From Daejeonella rubra (lineage in GTDB: Bacteria > Bacteroidota > Bacteroidia > Sphingobacteriales > Sphingobacteriaceae), in NCBI RefSeq assembly GCF_900103545.1, contig NZ_FNHH01000002.1:124001-188000 (forward strand): DNA of 64,000 nt, given 5' to 3'. The translations under genes and the position numbers were made by a program. The notes under the pieces are model-generated. The model did no database searches. It was not told where the DNA came from and worked only from the letters and a program-made list of their open reading frames with translations. Shown one piece after another: positions 9,528 through 16,648 of the stretch; positions within the stretch are counted from its first letter, which is position 1, and each line of letters starts with the position of its first letter.

Positions 9528-10376
9528 TTAATTTTTGTTAGAGTAATATTTTAATAGGTTATATATGGGCTCTTTAATAACTGAGCTTACTTCTAAATTG
9601 TTGCTTTTTGCCACTTCGATCAGGTATTCCTTAAAACCTGCAGCGACCGTCCCCAGCATGTGAATCTGACTATTGGGATATTGCTTTTTTAATGGAATGA
9701 TATAAGTTTTAAAATATCTGTCAAAACCATCTGTAACCAATTTTTTAACGAATGGTTCATTTTGATTTTCCATCAGGAAGTCAGAAAAAGAACTCAAAAA
9801 CAATGCCGGTTGTGGCTGTCTGTATACTTTGTCCAGGATTTGTGTTCTGTCGAGGTCATATTTTTTCTTGAATTTTTCGGCAAACTCAGCTGGCATCAGA
9901 TCATTTAAATATGATTTTAAAAGGCGTCTTCCGAGCCAGTTGGCTGAGCCTTCATCTCCAAGGATGTAACCCAGACCATAGTTATTTTCAACGATTTTTT
10001 TACTGTCGAAATAGGCTGCATTTGAACCGCTTCCTAAAATACCTATTATGCCTTTTTCATCGCCGCATGCAGCCAGTGCAGCTGCTTTAAGATCATGGTC
10101 GACAACTATTTTACTGAACCTGAAGAAGTTTCCCAATGCATTGGTAACAATATCCTGACGTTCTTTGGATGATGCTCCCGCTCCGAAAAAATATACGCGG
10201 TTGATCTTCTCGGCATTATTTATAAGTTCAGCATTTTTATTGAGGAACTGGGTAATATGATTCTCATCATTAAAAAATGGATTGATTCCCGGAGTTTTAA
10301 ACTCAGAAATGATCTTTCCTTTTTCTGCCAGTTTCCAGTCAGCATGCCTTGATCCGCTATAAACTACCGCAATCAT
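9528..10376 (-). CDS. BadF/BadG-type sugar kinase (GlcNAc-kinase-like)
   Basis: ASKHA-fold kinase, 282 residues, of the BadF/BadG/BcrA/N-acetylglucosamine kinase family. Visible motifs are the second phosphate loop GILGSGSNAAYFDSKK and the family motif YILGDEGSANWLGRRLL. The first phosphate loop is degenerate here (VVYSGSRHADWKL rather than DGGSTKT). It lies between pfkA and gap with gaps of 3 and 5 bases. That position suggests it feeds a phosphorylated hexose or amino sugar into glycolysis, but this is inference. It is a paralogue of the gene at 26019-26873, sharing length and motifs. Glucosamine, GlcNAc, MurNAc or glucose are all possible substrates. Confidence 0.82.
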   Translation of the reverse strand: MIAVVYSGSRHADWKLAEKGKIISEFKTPGINPFFNDENHITQFLNKNAELINNAEKINRVYFFGAGASSKERQDIVTNALGNFFRFSKIVVDHDLKAAALAACGDEKGIIGILGSGSNAAYFDSKKIVENNYGLGYILGDEGSANWLGRRLLKSYLNDLMPAEFAEKFKKKYDLDRTQILDKVYRQPQPALFLSSFSDFLMENQNEPFVKKLVTDGFDRYFKTYIIPLKKQYPNSQIHMLGTVAAGFKEYLIEVAKSNNLEVSSVIKEPIYNLLKYYSNKN

Positions 10377-10379
10377 ATA

Positions 10380-11363
10380 TTAAATAGATAAAACACTCAC
10401 CATTTCCATTAAATCATCTTCCAGTTTAAAATGAGATGCATTTAAAGCCTCTTCAAGAGGTGTTAATACAATTGAATTACCCCGGAGTCCTATCATCTGA
10501 CGGGTTTTACCATTGAGTAATTCTTTTACTGCTGCGAAACCTAATCTGCTTGCCAGAACCCTGTCAAAGCTGCTAGGACTGCCGCCTCGTTGTAAATGCC
10601 CTAATATAGTGACTTTGATGTCGTAAAAATTAAATTTTTCTTTTACATGTTCTGCAAGTTGGTAGGCTCCGCCGCTTTTATCTCCTTCCGCAACGATCAC
10701 GATGCTTGATGTTTTTTTATTTTTGGCGTCTACGGATAATTTGCTGATCAGCTCATCAACTCCTGTTGCTCTTTCTGGCAGAAGGACAGCTTCAGCACCA
10801 CCGGCAATTCCTGATCTCAATGCAATACAGCCTGAATCACGACCCATAACTTCTATGAAAAATAATCGATTATGTGATGCTGCAGTATCCCGAATCTTAT
10901 CAATCGCTTCAATTACTGTATTAGTTGCAGTGTCGTATCCCAGAGTAAAATCTGAACCATAAAGATCATTATCTATAGTTCCGGGAATACATATGGTTGG
11001 AATTTTGAAACGGTTTGAAAGTCGTTCTGCCCCTCTGGCAGTACCATCTCCACCTATTGCAACAAGTGCATCAATACCATATTCTTTTAAATTATTGTAA
11101 GCCTTTTCAGTGCCTTCATCGGTCATGAATTCAGTACATCTGGCCGTTTTGAGGATTGTTCCGCCGAGATGGATAATATTGCCCACTGATCGTGCGTCCA
11201 TATCCCAGAAATCACTTTCCAGCATTCCCTGGTAACCTCTTCGAATTCCAACTACTTCAACTCCATAGAAAACTGCCGTTCTTACTACTGCCCGTATACA
11301 GGCATTCATCCCCGGAGCGTCTCCCCCTGAAGTAAAAACTCCTATTTTCTTTATTTCTGACAA
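10380..11363 (-). CDS. pfkA: 6-phosphofructokinase
   Basis: Phosphorylates fructose 6-phosphate to fructose 1,6-bisphosphate. The 327-residue protein shows the nucleotide loop FTSGGDAPGMN, the ATP-type motif IGGDGTARGA (the GGDGT form is typical of ATP-dependent rather than PPi-dependent enzymes), and the catalytic PGTIDND stretch. The frame starts at TTG (11361-11363); stop codons immediately upstream exclude an earlier ATG. It is the first gene of the pfkA-kinase-gap operon and is divergent from the Nudix-type regulator. The 120-base gap between them holds an inverted repeat that could be an operator. Confidence 0.95.
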   Translation of the reverse strand: MSEIKKIGVFTSGGDAPGMNACIRAVVRTAVFYGVEVVGIRRGYQGMLESDFWDMDARSVGNIIHLGGTILKTARCTEFMTDEGTEKAYNNLKEYGIDALVAIGGDGTARGAERLSNRFKIPTICIPGTIDNDLYGSDFTLGYDTATNTVIEAIDKIRDTAASHNRLFFIEVMGRDSGCIALRSGIAGGAEAVLLPERATGVDELISKLSVDAKNKKTSSIVIVAEGDKSGGAYQLAEHVKEKFNFYDIKVTILGHLQRGGSPSSFDRVLASRLGFAAVKELLNGKTRQMIGLRGNSIVLTPLEEALNASHFKLEDDLMEMVSVLSI

Positions 11364-11392
11364 TTTTATTTATCAATAATTTAATACGAATA

Positions 11393-11413
11393 TAGTGTGT
11401 ATTTTCTACACTA
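11393..11413. promoter_or_regulatory. Candidate operator between pfkA and the Nudix-type regulator
   Basis: Inverted repeat TAGTGT-N9-ACACTA in the divergent intergenic region. NrtR-type regulators are usually encoded beside their targets and bind inverted repeats. A similar half-site (ACACTAAGT) lies upstream of the glutamate dehydrogenase gene at 29778-29800. Binding is inference. Confidence 0.4.
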
Positions 11414-11483
11414 AGTAATTTTTAAATCTTTTTTCACACAGTTATGACTAAACCTTATATATTTAGTTTTTAATCTTAAAATT

Positions 11484-12179
11484 TTGGAAACGCTCCTGCC
11501 CAAGTTTGATTCTGTATTTTCTATTGATTGTGTAATTTTTGGCTTCGATGAAGGAGAGTTAAAGATCCTTCTTATCGAGCGGAATGAAGAGCCATTTAAG
11601 GATTGGTGGGCTTTGCCTGGTTATATTGTAGAGCAGGAAGAAAGTATTGATCATGCTGCTGAGCGGATCTTATATGAATTGACCGGACTTAGAGATATTT
11701 ATATGGATCAATTTTACACGTTTGGCGATGTAAACAGGCATCCTCAGGGAAGGGTTATCACGGTAGCCTATTATGCTATGATCAGGTTGAACGGCAGTAA
11801 GGAGTTAAAACCCATCAGTAATTATGCTTCAAAAGCAGTTTGGATATCTGTTAACGATCTGCCAAAACTTGCATTTGATCATGAAAAGATCTTTTCACGT
11901 GGATTTGAGAAGATCAGAAATAAGATCAGTTATCAACCCATTGCATTTGAGTTGCTTCCTGAGAAATTTACCCTCACTCAGTTACAGCAATTGTATGAAG
12001 TTATCTTAAATAAAAAGCTGGATAAGAGAAACTTCCGTAAGAAAATGCTGAACTATGGAATTTTGAAAGAGCTTGACGAAAAGCAAAAGGGCGTTTCATA
12101 CCGGGCTGCCAAACTCTATAAATTCGATAAACGGAAATACACCCGACTATTTCAGAAAGAGCTAACGTTTGGGAAGTGA
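11484..12179 (+). CDS. NrtR-like Nudix-fold transcription regulator
   Basis: Probable DNA-binding regulator made of a Nudix domain (about residues 10-145) and a winged-helix domain (about 150-231), the layout of the NrtR/AraR-type family; 231 residues. The Nudix box at 46-69 is degenerate: the REUxEE core reads RILYEL, with the first Glu replaced by Ile and one of the pair lost. Hydrolysis is therefore unlikely and the domain probably senses a ligand such as ADP-ribose or a sugar. The start is TTG (11484); no ATG exists between it and the upstream in-frame stop. The gene is divergent from pfkA-kinase-gap, which it may regulate. Dispersed repeats begin directly after its stop. Confidence 0.83.
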   Translation: METLLPKFDSVFSIDCVIFGFDEGELKILLIERNEEPFKDWWALPGYIVEQEESIDHAAERILYELTGLRDIYMDQFYTFGDVNRHPQGRVITVAYYAMIRLNGSKELKPISNYASKAVWISVNDLPKLAFDHEKIFSRGFEKIRNKISYQPIAFELLPEKFTLTQLQQLYEVILNKKLDKRNFRKKMLNYGILKELDEKQKGVSYRAAKLYKFDKRKYTRLFQKELTFGK

Positions 12180-12185
12180 TTGCGA

Positions 12186-12309
12186 TGCGGATCAAGCCCG
12201 CATTGACATCGGATCAAGCCCGCATTGACATCGGATCAAGCCCGCATTGTTGGCGGAATAAGTCATTGCGGACCCTTGATCCGCAATAGTCATTTCTGAC
12301 CCTTGATCC
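12186..12309. repeat. Dispersed GGATCAAGCCCGC repeat cluster
   Basis: Three direct copies of a 22-base unit (core CGGATCAAGCCCGCATTG) start at 12188, 12210 and 12232. Two copies in the opposite orientation follow (core CCCTTGATCCGCAA), the last one running into the 3' end of the AlkB-like gene. A related family occurs at 26875-27107. It sits between two convergent genes. Confidence 0.85.
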
Positions 12310-13324
12310 GCAAATTTACCAGTCTGAACCACAGGGGTGGGATCAGGGCAGGCAAGAGCATGCTTGCATATCCTCCGGGAAGTACCGGACTATCAGGATA
12401 GGAAACTAATTTGTTAAATGGTTTAGCTGCATGGAAATGATGGTCTGAATGACGACTCAGATCGATCAGGAAAAAGCGGCTGATAAGCTTGTCACTTTGC
12501 CATGAATGCCGCTCATTCACCCGTTCATTATCATTCCTGCTCAATCCGTAATGTTCAATATAATTTGTGTACTCAAGTAATAAATTAGCAAAAATTGCCT
12601 GGGCTAACAGTGCAAAAGAAACCTCCCATCCGGCGAGCATTCCTGCAAAGATCAATACTGCGAAATATCCCATCAAACAGCTCAGCATATAATTATTCAG
12701 GCCAAAAGCTGATTTTCCTTTAGCAAGGCAACGTTGTTTTTCTAGTTGAAATGATTGTTTTATTTGACCTGTAATTGAACGAACTAAATAGTGATAATAG
12801 CTTTCCCCAAACCTTGCAGTTACCGGATCTGAGTCAGTTCCCACGTATTTATGATGTATTCTCAGGTGATGGATATAAAAATAGGGATTGAATACACTGA
12901 AAAGCAGGAATCTTCCTGCGAAATTCCAGAGTTTATCTTTTCTGTGGATAAGTTCATGTGCCACTACAATGGCTAAAGTACCTGAAGAGGTACCCGTAGA
13001 AATTGCTGCGGCAATGATCCAGTACTCCCTGATCGTGCCAGAATAAATACCATATATCAGGCTTAGTATTGATAGCAATTGTGCTAAAACAGAAAGGAAC
13101 ATCAGAATTTCAGGGAGTTCATCTTCTACCACATCATCATTCGTTCGGTCTTCTGGAAGAATGATTTCGGCGATTCCCAATACAGCAAAAGAAAAAATAA
13201 AATTCAATAAAGTGAACCATCCACCAGTCATATTTCCATATATAACCAGTAAAACCGGGAATAAATTGAGGAAGTATTTCCAGTTTCTGAATGATCTCTT
13301 TTTAGCTGTGATTTCTATATCCAT
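12290..13324 (-). CDS. AlkB-like membrane diiron monooxygenase (alkane 1-monooxygenase family)
   Basis: Integral membrane non-haem diiron enzyme of the AlkB/desaturase superfamily, expected to hydroxylate an alkane or fatty acyl terminus. The 344-residue protein has several hydrophobic segments and all four histidine motifs: HELIHRK (about 123), HHLRIHH with TDSDPVTARFGES, NYIEHYGLSR, and LSRHSDHHFHA. These match AlkB better than acyl-lipid desaturases. No rubredoxin gene is adjacent. The last residues (LRIKGQK) and the TGA stop are read from a copy of the dispersed repeat, so the original C-terminus has been replaced or extended. The substrate is unproven. Confidence 0.82.
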   Translation of the reverse strand: MDIEITAKKRSFRNWKYFLNLFPVLLVIYGNMTGGWFTLLNFIFSFAVLGIAEIILPEDRTNDDVVEDELPEILMFLSVLAQLLSILSLIYGIYSGTIREYWIIAAAISTGTSSGTLAIVVAHELIHRKDKLWNFAGRFLLFSVFNPYFYIHHLRIHHKYVGTDSDPVTARFGESYYHYLVRSITGQIKQSFQLEKQRCLAKGKSAFGLNNYMLSCLMGYFAVLIFAGMLAGWEVSFALLAQAIFANLLLEYTNYIEHYGLSRNDNERVNERHSWQSDKLISRFFLIDLSRHSDHHFHAAKPFNKLVSYPDSPVLPGGYASMLLPALIPPLWFRLVNLRIKGQK

Positions 13325-13375
13325 TAATTCCTTTCTGTTTTTAGAAGAAATTAGTTTATGGGCTTTGCCATGCTG

Positions 13376-13738
13376 TTATTTGGAGGAGGAATTTCCGATA
13401 AACAGAGCGCCTGCCATCAATGCAAAATCTTTAAGTAAACTACCCATTGCATTTTGATCTCCGCCTAATACAGCGGGTAAATGGGTGGTAAGAATGAAGA
13501 TAAGCATTAAACCTCCAAGTACATAACCTGCCATTTGAGCAGATTTATTAAGAATGAAGCCAATAGCTCCAACGATTAACAAAACACCTGTGACGTAGAC
13601 CCAGATAACTCCGCCTGGAACATATGCCGGGACCATTCCCTGCATTGCCGCAGCATTCATCAGATGCATGATTCCGAATACCGCAAAGGGTATCGCGAAA
13701 AGAACTCTTAAAAGACCGTTAGAAAGAATTTGATTCAT
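13376..13738 (-). CDS. DoxX-like family membrane protein
   Basis: A 120-residue protein with four hydrophobic segments. The first contains LLRVLFAIPFAVFGIMHLMNAAAM and the others follow the DoxX/DoxD-like spacing (GVLLIVGAIGFIL, MAGYVLGGLMLIFILTTHLP, LLKDFALMAGALFI). Members are small inner-membrane proteins of poorly defined redox or stress roles. It lies about 50 bases upstream of the AlkB-like gene on the same strand, and could share a transcript with it. Confidence 0.8.
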   Translation of the reverse strand: MNQILSNGLLRVLFAIPFAVFGIMHLMNAAAMQGMVPAYVPGGVIWVYVTGVLLIVGAIGFILNKSAQMAGYVLGGLMLIFILTTHLPAVLGGDQNAMGSLLKDFALMAGALFIGNSSSK

Positions 13739-13796
13739 TTTTTTTAGGTTTAAGTTTAGAATTCAGTTAATTAAACTATACCTAATTTAAATAAAA

Positions 13797-14207
13797 TCAA
13801 TCGACTTTTAATTTTTTATTCTTTCCCGAAAATATGATCATGATAATGGCTCCTGAAGAAATAAGCGCCCATCCTAGCCAGCGGTAATGAATTATTCTGC
13901 TTGCTGCAGCTGCCAGTTTTTTCAGGGGAATAAAACTGAAGTAATTATTCACCTTGAAATAAACAGCAACGAAGGTGAAGGCCAAAACCAGGAGCAAAGC
14001 CCATCCACAGAAGCGTAAAAGACCTCTTTTATTGCTTGCTGAGGCAATTAATGCCAGAGTAGCCAATGCATAGATTATCGAAGCTAGGACGGTATCAAGA
14101 TCCCAGTAATTCCAGTTCCCTATAATTGGCAGATGAAGCATTGGCGATAGACCACCGGCAATTACCAGCAATGCACCAATTATTCCTGCATAATTTTTAA
14201 ATGTCAT
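13797..14207 (-). CDS. Four-helix membrane protein of unknown function
   Basis: A 136-residue protein with four predicted transmembrane helices (YAGIIGALLVIAGG, VLASIIYALATLALIA, LLRFCGWALLLVLAFTFVAVYF, WLGWALISSGAIIMIIF). It ends in a lysine-rich tail. I start it at the ATG at 14207, because an earlier in-frame start would overlap gldC and adds unmembrane-like residues. It begins 11 bases after the gldC stop, so it is probably co-transcribed with it. I do not recognise a family. Confidence 0.7.
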   Translation of the reverse strand: MTFKNYAGIIGALLVIAGGLSPMLHLPIIGNWNYWDLDTVLASIIYALATLALIASASNKRGLLRFCGWALLLVLAFTFVAVYFKVNNYFSFIPLKKLAAAASRIIHYRWLGWALISSGAIIMIIFSGKNKKLKVD

Positions 14208-14218
14208 GTCAATCAGAA

Positions 14219-14578
14219 TTAGCCCTTCAGAGCAGACTGGGGATTGTTTCCTTCGGTTAATTCCATTTTCTCTGCAAAATGAGCGCAATAGTCGCGGAGA
14301 TCCTCAACGATGGCTTCTTCTCCTGTTGCGCGAAGGAAGCTGTCGCCCATTGTCTGCAGGGTTTCATAAAAGAATCTTTTCATCTCGTCAACTGGCATAT
14401 CCTTGGTCCAGAGGTCAATACGCAAAGAATTTTTGTAATTATGATCCCAAAGTGCAAGCATCATTGACTTTACAGGCAGAGCTTCTTTAGTTTGAGAGTC
14501 GGTAGATTCCCATAATATATTTTCAGGGATGTTTTGATCATCAAGTTCTATAGTGAGTTTTATTTCGGCTTTTTTCAT
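14219..14578 (-). CDS. gldC: Gliding motility protein GldC
   Basis: A 119-residue protein matching GldC of Bacteroidota, a small protein associated with gliding motility and the type IX secretion background. Diagnostic stretches are KKAEIKLTIELDDQNIPENI, MMLALWDH and RIDLWTKDMPVDEMKRFF. It has no signal peptide. I use the ATG at 14578; the longer frame to 14644 would translate the upstream heptamer repeats (LILITYNLLLITYNS) and is rejected. GldC is also found in non-gliding Bacteroidota, so it does not prove motility. Confidence 0.88.
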   Translation of the reverse strand: MKKAEIKLTIELDDQNIPENILWESTDSQTKEALPVKSMMLALWDHNYKNSLRIDLWTKDMPVDEMKRFFYETLQTMGDSFLRATGEEAIVEDLRDYCAHFAEKMELTEGNNPQSALKG

Positions 14579-14582
14579 TATC

Positions 14583-14638
14583 GAGTTGTAGGTTATAAGT
14601 AATAAGTTGTAGGTTATAAGTATTAAGTTGCAGCTAAA
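14583..14638. repeat. Heptamer repeat in the gldC leader
   Basis: Eight consecutive 7-base units (GAGTTGT, AGGTTAT, AAGTAAT and variants) start five bases before the gldC start codon. It belongs to the 7-base-period repeat class also seen at 20679, 35759, 38398, 55984 and 56063. Confidence 0.75.
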
Positions 14639-14751
14639 TGACATGAGCTGCTATTTATGGGATTGTATTTCTCTGCGTTTAATTTGTTATCTTTATCAGT
14701 TGCCATTGATTCATTATTTATAAATCTCAATATCCTGGTTCTTCATTCTCA

Positions 14752-14769
14752 ACCCGATAGCTATCGGGT
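14752..14769. repeat. Perfect 18-base palindrome
   Basis: ACCCGATAGCTATCGGGT is its own reverse complement. It lies between gldC and the 87-residue membrane protein, just after that protein's stop on the minus strand. It could form a hairpin, a terminator-like stem without a T tract, or a protein-binding site. Confidence 0.7.
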
Positions 14770-14777
14770 GTCAACTA

Positions 14778-15041
14778 TCAATTGAAAATATACAATTTAA
14801 TCAGAATCATCAAAACAGCCACAAAGATGAGAAATAGAAGTTCAATTAACCAAATGCGTTTTAGCTCTGGTATGAATCGACGGAATACCTGATCAGTAAT
14901 AAAACAAAGAATAATCAGAATGAATAATGGAATTCTTCCTAACTCACGGAACCCTTTTACATCAGGAAATTGGGGCAGGAATGCAGCACTGACAATTAAG
15001 AGGGAAGTAAGAATGTTAAGCGGAGTTAAACGCAATTTCAT
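14778..15041 (-). CDS. Small three-helix membrane protein
   Basis: An 87-residue protein with three hydrophobic segments (LNILTSLLIVSAAFLPQ, IPLFILIILCFITDQVF, LIELLFLIFVAVLMILIKL). Its ATG overlaps the TGA stop of the DEAD-box helicase by four bases (ATGA), so the two are translationally coupled. No family is recognised. Confidence 0.65.
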   Translation of the reverse strand: MKLRLTPLNILTSLLIVSAAFLPQFPDVKGFRELGRIPLFILIILCFITDQVFRRFIPELKRIWLIELLFLIFVAVLMILIKLYIFN

Positions 15042-16414
15042 TTTTTCCGGTCTTTTTTATGAACAGCATCAAATTTTACGCTTTTTTTCCTTCGGGCTGC
15101 ACCGGGTTTATTATTTCTGACCTTGGCTTTTGGTTCAACCTTTGTTGTTTTAACTCCCTTGGAATTCTTGGCCTTTTTCTCATGGAATGCACCTTTAAAT
15201 TCCGGATCATCTCTTCTTTTCTGAAGATCGATCTCTCTGGCAATATTCTGACGTTCTTCGTAGGGTGTATCATCAATAAATACATCCTCCGGCATTTCGC
15301 GCAAAGGAATATTCTGTCTGATCAGTTTTTCAATTTTTTCAACATAGTATTCCTCAGAAGGGCTGCAGAATGTAATGGCATCACCGGTTTGCAAAGCACG
15401 TCCGGTACGGCCAATTCGGTGAACGTAATCCTCAATGATGATCGGCACGTCAAAATTGATCACATGACTTACATTGGTGACATCCAGTCCGCGGGATGCC
15501 ACATCAGTAGCAACCAGAATACGTATTTGACCGTCTTTAAAAGCATTGATCGAATTGATCCGGGTGTTTTGCCCTTTGTTGGCATGAATTACACGAACCT
15601 GTTCAGCGCCATATCTGCGTTCCAGAAAATGGAAAATATTATCTGCAACAGTTTTGGTTTTACAGAAAATGATGAGCCGGGTAAAATCTTCAGTGTCTTT
15701 TAAAAGATGCTGAAGCAGATTTAATTTGGTCTTTAGATTAGGAACTTTATACAAAACCTGACTAACCGTATCTGCCGGAGTTGCCTGTGCAGCCACCTCA
15801 ATTACAGTAGGATGTTTCAGGAAATCTCCCGAGATCTTATGCACCAGCTCACTCATAGTAGCCGAAAACAAAAGATTCTGACGTTTTCTTGGAACTACTT
15901 CAAGAATTCTGTGAATGGACCCGATAAAGCCCATGTCCATCATCTTGTCAGCCTCATCCATAACCAGGAATTTGAGGAATTGTGTATTTATATTTCCTTC
16001 CAGGTAAAGGTCCAGAAAGCGGCCAGGCGTGGAAATAATGATATCTACCCCCTTTTTTAACTCAGCGATTTGTGTCTTTGGTCCAAGTCCTCCAAAAAGT
16101 ACCACCGTACGCAGGTCGGTGTATTTGGCAAATGTTTTAACATTTTCCTCGATCTGCATGGCTAATTCACGGGTAGGAGCGATGATCAATGCCCTGGCAT
16201 CATTTCCCTGAGCAAATTTTAGCTTCATGAGAATAGGCAGCACAAAAGCAGCGGTTTTGCCTGTTCCTGTTTGTGCGATTCCCATAATATCCTGTCCGGA
16301 TAAAATTGGCATGATTGCCTTTTCCTGAATTGGAGTAGGTAAAGTATAACCCGCATCCGCAACAGCATTCAGGATCTGTTTGTTCAGCTTAAAATCTTCG
16401 AAAGATATTGACAT
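15038..16414 (-). CDS. DEAD-box ATP-dependent RNA helicase
   Basis: Unwinds RNA structures, probably in ribosome assembly or mRNA turnover. The 458-residue protein has a Q motif near PTPIQEKAI, Walker A AQTGTGKTAA (48-57), PTRELAMQ, the DEAD box in VMDEADKMMD, SAT (LFSATM), and the C-terminal motifs DVASRGLD and HRIGRTGR. A basic tail (about 390-458, rich in Lys and Arg) probably binds RNA, as in RhlE/SrmB types. Its stop codon overlaps the start of a small membrane protein gene. Confidence 0.94.
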   Translation of the reverse strand: MSISFEDFKLNKQILNAVADAGYTLPTPIQEKAIMPILSGQDIMGIAQTGTGKTAAFVLPILMKLKFAQGNDARALIIAPTRELAMQIEENVKTFAKYTDLRTVVLFGGLGPKTQIAELKKGVDIIISTPGRFLDLYLEGNINTQFLKFLVMDEADKMMDMGFIGSIHRILEVVPRKRQNLLFSATMSELVHKISGDFLKHPTVIEVAAQATPADTVSQVLYKVPNLKTKLNLLQHLLKDTEDFTRLIIFCKTKTVADNIFHFLERRYGAEQVRVIHANKGQNTRINSINAFKDGQIRILVATDVASRGLDVTNVSHVINFDVPIIIEDYVHRIGRTGRALQTGDAITFCSPSEEYYVEKIEKLIRQNIPLREMPEDVFIDDTPYEERQNIAREIDLQKRRDDPEFKGAFHEKKAKNSKGVKTTKVEPKAKVRNNKPGAARRKKSVKFDAVHKKDRKK

Positions 16415-16648
16415 AGCCGCAAAGATACGTGTTTGATTTTATGTGGTGCCTTATACCTCGCAGGTTTTATGTTTTGCCTGGAATATTCAGCTCCCTGATC
16501 TATGCTGGAATGTATATTAATTTTATATATGAATAAGTTAGCGGTTAATAATAGATCATTTCAGATCGTTTGGAATTGCAAAAGACCAATAAAAAGAAAA
16601 AAAATCCGAAATTGCGGTGTATTTAGTTCATCCTTAATTTTTCTCTGC

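Noticed and set aside
14579..14644. N-terminal extension of gldC
   Set aside because: It would translate the heptamer repeat (ILITYNLLLITYN) and is not part of the GldC family.
15059..15703. 214-codon open frame on the plus strand
   Set aside because: It is antisense to the DEAD-box helicase, has no recognisable domain and reads as a mirror of the helicase codons.
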